A stretch of DNA of 64,000 nucleotides from Rostrohypoxylon terebratum (lineage: Eukaryota > Ascomycota > Sordariomycetes > Xylariales > Hypoxylaceae), in the NCBI GenBank assembly GCA_022497145.1, contig MU385860.1, positions 248,001 through 312,000 of the forward strand, in the 5' to 3' direction. The position numbers were made by a program, and so were the translations under genes. Below, piece after piece: positions 60,234 through 64,000 of this stretch. The notes below the pieces were generated by a model that saw nothing but the letters and a program-made list of their open reading frames with translations, was not told where the DNA came from and searched no databases. Numbering within the stretch: the first letter of the stretch is position 1; the number at the start of each line of letters is the position of its first letter.

Positions 60234-61582
60234 TGTTGAGAGACCAGTCTCCGATCAGGATAGAAATTAACGTAGTATCTTGAAGAATAAGAGTGGTTTG
60301 CTCGAAAGGAGGGTACAGCTAGCTCTAATGCAAGCTTCAAGACTTAGAGGGAAAAAAAGAAGAAAATTAAAAAAAAAAAAAAAAAAAAGCCGATGCTTTG
60401 TCACGACTCACTTAACCTTTAACAAGTTATAGTGGAGAAATTCCGGGTGCAGAGCTGCCTAAGCGCGTTTATTCAACGTACCCGATCCAGGCATTCACGC
60501 GATAAGGCGCTACCCATACCCACAACAACGATAACGTCGGTAACGCGTTATGCCTATACTAACGGTAAATATCGCAGTTTTTACGATACGTACCTAGTTA
60601 GTGCCTTAGGGTGGTACAAATGATGCTATATCATTAGTATCAGTCAGGTGTTATAGTAGGGTGCCAGGATGCTAAGACGAGGTACCAACTTAAATACAGC
60701 ACGAATACTAGATCGACTTGAACCCTGGGATGATCCACTTATACCCTGCTAATGTACAGGTAGCTAATGTAAGGTACCATCAATTGTTCAATGTTTAAGG
60801 TTATTGATCCCGCAAACATCGTCGAGATTCAAGAACAAGGTGTCCACATTTGCGCAACAATTCCAAGAGTTAAATAGTGCTCTCGGAAGGCGAATATAAG
60901 TGTTCGAAGCAGCTAGAAAAAGAACTTCAAGAACCAAGGTAAGTCATACGTTTCTTTAGAAATCCCTCTGATTTTAGTGACTCGGAGATGATTCGTCACA
61001 TCCAATTTGCATCCTCGCATCCTCGCATCCTTGGATACAATCCGGGGAAGATGAGATGAACGTCGAGCTAAGACCCCCGGGGTACCATCCATGGATGCGT
61101 CTTGTCGTTATTATATATTTTGGCAAGACAACGCCAGGGTGCGCAGGGTGCGATACATCGATACATCAAATAGACAAAAAACTCTCGACAATATAACGTG
61201 ACTTCTATTCAACCATCCTTCACATCTGTATACTTTTGTCAACAGATCCATACTAACACATTACGTCTATTCCTACAGAGGTTATAAGAAAGACTTCAAG
61301 CTTATGTTTGCCGTTGGCATAGGAAGTGTCTAAATATCCATCAGCTAACTCCCAGGTCTTTGAAGGGTCATTTGATATCAGAGCTCAAAGGATGTCTACC
61401 GTCTTCATTGGAATTGGTCATGAAATAACATATCGTCGTCTATTCATCTTGGCCGTATAAGGTTGTTTCAAGCCTCGACTAGGATCTTTCCCAGCTCAAG
61501 TACTACTTCTCAGTGTCGAAGTCAAAATAGACGGCGCTTTCATTGTCGAACAATCCAAGCCGCAACTCCACCAAACCACATC
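60234..61582. promoter_or_regulatory. Divergent region IMA1 / ALG14
   Basis: About 1.35 kb between divergent starts. It contains a 20-bp A run (60369-60388), short direct repeats (GCATCCTCGCATCCT near 61011, GATACATCGATACATC near 61152) and a probable ALG14 leader. No additional gene is supported. Promoters for both genes are inferred from position. Confidence 0.45.
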
Positions 61583-62807
61583 ATGGATACTACCACTACC
61601 CAGCCGCGACCCAGCCGCGAGGGGCAAGGAAACCCTCAAAATGGACAAGATGAAAATTTTGCTGGCTTAGATTTAACATCTCTTCCACAAGATAATATTG
61701 AACCGCCTCTTCCACTTACACCAACAGAAGACAAACAACATTCGCCTCCTTTTGATAACACCGATAATACCCAACCTATCCCCGATACTTCATTAAACGA
61801 AGATCATCGAATTTGCCTCGCTGAGATGGAGAAGCTTCGCGATCAGGTTGATCCGCCGCGCCTCGGCCTGAAGGTTGTCCTAGACTTCCTTTTCGCCATC
61901 TGGAACCTCGCCATGCTCTTACTCTCACCTCTCCAAGTTCAATTCTGGGTCGCCTTGTTCATCACCACATGGTGGATGTCGTGGTTCTGGACTGCAATCA
62001 TGATCTTGACCCCCATTTATGTAAGCAAATCTCCCAATGCTGCAGTCAATAATATTAATGTCTCTCCAGGTGCGCCACACTGTGGTGAAAGCCAGGCGTG
62101 AAGCTCGAGCCCCTACCCACGGAGGCTGGCCGGAAGACATGCGAACGCCATGCCCTCATTACATCTTGATTGTGTGTGGATCGGGTGGTCACACGGGAGA
62201 GATGATTCGTATGGTTGACCGTAGTATCCGACCAGACGGCCTCTCTCACCGACGATGGGCCATCGGCTACGGTGATCGTATGAGTTACGACAAGGTTATG
62301 GAATTCGAGCGTAATCTTGCGAAGAAGCACGACATGAATACGAACCTCGGTACATTCGACATCCAATTCTTCCATCGACCTCGTGCAGTCCATCAGAGCT
62401 GGTTGACAACCCCGTTCACCGCACTCCTCTCTCTTGTCGAGATGGTTAAGATCATGAGCACTAAGCCCGGCTATGGCACGTCGACAAGATTCCGATTTCC
62501 CGGTGTTATCGCTACTGATGGTCCCGGCGCTGGTTTCATGTTCCTCCTAGCCGCCCACTGGCTCAAGATGACCTTCGTCGTCCCCCAGGGTTTCGCGAAG
62601 ACCATCTTCGTCGAGAGTTGGGCCCGCACTAAATCGTTGAGCATGTCCGGCAAGTTAATTAAGTATTTCACCTTGGCCGACATATTCATCGTCCAATGGG
62701 AGGGTATCATCCGCCGCCTAAGCCCTAACGAGTATTACAACCGCAACTTTGTTGCGATGCCAGGTCGCCATAACCGCGACCATGCCCATAAGCGACGTAC
62801 TAAGTAA
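61583..62807 (+). CDS. ALG14: UDP-GlcNAc transferase membrane-anchor subunit ALG14
   Basis: Two exons (61583-62020, 62070-62807; intron GTAAGC..CTCCAG) give 391 aa. A ~95-residue Gln/Pro/Asp-rich N-terminal extension precedes hydrophobic segments (about 98-117 and 121-145, VVLDFLFAIWNLAMLLL, VALFITTWWMSWFW). Then comes the Alg14 GT-B N-terminal half: YILIVCGSGGHTGEMIRMVD, the signature nucleotide-fold GSGGHTGEM, RWAIGYGDRMSYDK, FHRPRAVHQSW, VIATDGPGAGFMFLLAAHWLK and FVESWARTKSLSMSGKLIKY. This is followed by FIVQWEGIIRRLSPNEYYN. Alg14 anchors cytosolic Alg13 to the ER and with it adds the second GlcNAc to dolichol-PP-GlcNAc in N-glycan synthesis. The protein is longer than yeast Alg14 (237 aa) because of its N-terminal extension and loops. 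A 3' UTR intron (62832-62893) is possible. Confidence 0.93.
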
Positions 62808-63370
62808 GAGACGATTCGCGGGCATCATAAGGTATGTAAACTCTTTCGTTTCGCCAATACTTATCTACCATTGCTAACTATCTTGTGATACAGGCAACTA
62901 ACAACTCGGGTGGGATACCCATAAGAACTTCTACGGTTACGGCTCAATGGTCTACGGTTTTCACGGTATGCCCCATGGACCAAGGGGTCCATGGTGGCCT
63001 AAATAAAAATCGCGATATATCGCGTTGAGCTCCACTTGATTCCATTCCAAGGTAGGTCAAGAGGACCTGCTTTGGATGGATGATAGTTGGAGCTCCTATG
63101 AATGGACGAGGAGAGGGCTTGATGCCTTTGATGATGATGAGTCCATGACCTCACGAAGGAAGGCATGGTTTCCAATGGCTTGTAGCTTCAATCATAGTTG
63201 CAATGAATCGCGAATGAGTACTTGAAAAAAAATCTGGCTCCAAGAGTAAGGTATTTGTGTGAGAAACCGTCTTATGTGGTCTTTACCTCCTAATCCAGAT
63301 TCGCACTCCCTCTATACTTACGAACCCACCAGTCTAATGCAATCGTCCATACCATAGCTGTCTATCCTAC
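62808..63370. other. Convergent 3' region with hairpin and possible 3' UTR intron
   Basis: Downstream of ALG14 there is a good spliceosomal intron signature (GTATGT at 62832, GCTAAC branch near 62872, ATACAG ending 62893) that would lie in the 3' UTR. A 9-bp perfect stem with 4-nt loop (62973-62981/62986-62994, CCATGGACC..GGTCCATGG) and a 14-bp palindrome CGCGATATATCGCG (63011-63024) follow. A 34-codon Gly/Tyr/His/Trp-rich frame covers the hairpin but has no start or acceptor. Confidence 0.5.
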
Positions 63371-64000
63371 CTACTTAAGCTTTTGCAAAGGTGTCCTGAA
63401 AGGTAACCTCCGATGTAACCGAGTATTCAACTCAATATAATCCTTCTCATTCCCCGCCGTCATGATCCCATGTCTAATGAAGAAATCAATCAGCACCGCC
63501 GCCGAGTCCGGCTTAAACTCGCCATTCAAAAGACGCCTCTGCACCTCCTCCACACCCATCGAGTAAAACTCCTGGACCTCGTCATCCTTCGGCTTCGGAA
63601 CAACATCAGCCGGAAGCTCGAGGTCGTGCACGTATATGATGTCGGGGATGACTAATCCCTTCTCGCCCGGGAAATCCGCTGCCGTGACACAGAGGTATGT
63701 CAGCACCCCCACGCTGCGCACGCGCTCCCGCACTAGCGCCTCCGGCAGCGACGCCTCCTCGTCTGCCTCGTGGATCAGCGTGTCGAGCGGGGTTTCGCCG
63801 TCCCGGATGCCGCCCGCCACCGTCGAGTCTAGCATCCCGGGGCTCGTGTACAGATGCTTTGCTCGGCGCGGGATCCACAGCCGCATCGAGCTATCTGTGG
63901 TACCGGTGGTGGTGGTGGTGGATTTCGTGTACGCGGTGATGTACGCGCCCTGGCTCGTGATGCCGAATAAAGCGGAGGCGAAGCGCTCCATGTGCACGGG
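63371..64000 (-). CDS. Nudix hydrolase, partial (5' end beyond window)
   Basis: The minus-strand frame is open to the right edge, so the N-terminus lies outside. The last ~210 residues are seen. It begins in-window with ERFASALFGITSQGAYITAY, then LWIPRRAKHLYTSPGMLDST, the Nudix box region AGGIRDGETPLDTLIHEADE-EA (expected GX5EX7REUXEEXGU; here His replaces the usual Arg of REUXEE), and VGVLTYLCVTAAD. It ends in IPDIIYVHDLELPADVVPKP, KDDEVQEFYSM and SAAVLIDFFIRHGIM. This arrangement matches the eukaryotic DUF4743-Nudix family, including the C-terminal half of fungal Tnr3-type thiamine-diphosphate-related enzymes and plant Nudix 20/24. Substrate cannot be settled from the fragment. It is convergent with ALG14. 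Confidence 0.85.
   Translation of the reverse strand, partial: PVHMERFASALFGITSQGAYITAYTKSTTTTTGTTDSSMRLWIPRRAKHLYTSPGMLDSTVAGGIRDGETPLDTLIHEADEEASLPEALVRERVRSVGVLTYLCVTAADFPGEKGLVIPDIIYVHDLELPADVVPKPKDDEVQEFYSMGVEEVQRRLLNGEFKPDSAAVLIDFFIRHGIMTAGNEKDYIELNTRLHRRLPFRTPLQKLK

Noticed and set aside
62905..63005. 34-codon Gly/Tyr/His/Trp-rich frame after ALG14 as an extra ALG14 exon
   Set aside because: A stop precedes it directly after the only good acceptor, and no AG gives the required phase. It overlaps the hairpin, which imposes its composition.
1..64000. tRNA, rRNA, CRISPR arrays, secondary-metabolite cluster or intact transposase
   Set aside because: Looked for by eye. No cloverleaf with A/B boxes, no repeat-spacer array, no PKS/NRPS/terpene enzymes and no DDE transposase or reverse transcriptase frame were seen. 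A tRNAscan or Infernal run could still find small RNAs.

Overview
This is a nuclear chromosome segment from a filamentous ascomycete fungus (Pezizomycotina). It shows eukaryotic gene structure: about 17 well-supported protein genes, usually with 1-6 short introns that use GTAAGT/GTATGT/GTACGT donors, CTAAC/CTGAT branch sites and CAG/TAG acceptors. There are no operons or Shine-Dalgarno sites. The gene set is typical housekeeping for the group. The many dispersed TACCTA/TAGGTA-type intergenic motifs suggest a sordariomycete, perhaps Xylariales, but that placement is inference. Exon boundaries below were worked out by hand from splice signals and reading-frame continuity. None has transcript support here.

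Layout. 1-11.05 kb holds no confident gene. It has low-complexity tracts, microsatellites, a 163-bp TA-flanked inverted-repeat element (4122-4284) that looks like a Tc1/mariner-type MITE, and scattered protein-like fragments that may be decayed genes. 11.05-26.8 kb: ARPC5 (+), a multi-finger C2H2 protein with an in-frame TAG (+), an NDUFAF5-like methyltransferase (-) divergent from AP-2 alpha adaptin (+), an unrecognised single-pass membrane protein (+), a GT8 glycosyltransferase (+) and a YggS/PROSC PLP-binding protein (-). 27.5-41.1 kb: BCD1/ZNHIT6 (+), SCD6/LSM14 (+), a NIT2-type amidase (-), TAF4 (-) and YSH1/CPSF73 (+). 42.7-48.7 kb: a VWA-domain protein (+) and a large coiled-coil protein with upstream coding exons (-). 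48.7-52.9 kb: about 4 kb without convincing ORFs but rich in minus-strand splice signals. 52.9-64 kb: an RBM39-like SR splicing factor (-), the fatty-acid 2-hydroxylase SCS7 (-), an Ima1-type inner-nuclear-membrane protein (-), ALG14 (+) and a Nudix hydrolase (-) cut by the right edge.

Functionally the genes are independent housekeeping units: actin nucleation, endocytosis, complex I assembly, snoRNP biogenesis, mRNA 3'-end processing, splicing, mRNA decapping control, TFIID, sphingolipid hydroxylation, N-glycan precursor synthesis and nuclear envelope. I see no secondary-metabolite cluster, CRISPR array, intact transposase or defence island. The most notable points are the nonsense codon (or exitron) in the zinc-finger gene, a GC-AG intron and a catalytic-motif-splitting intron in YSH1, the hidden 5' exons and possible long spliced leader of the coiled-coil gene, and the MITE.
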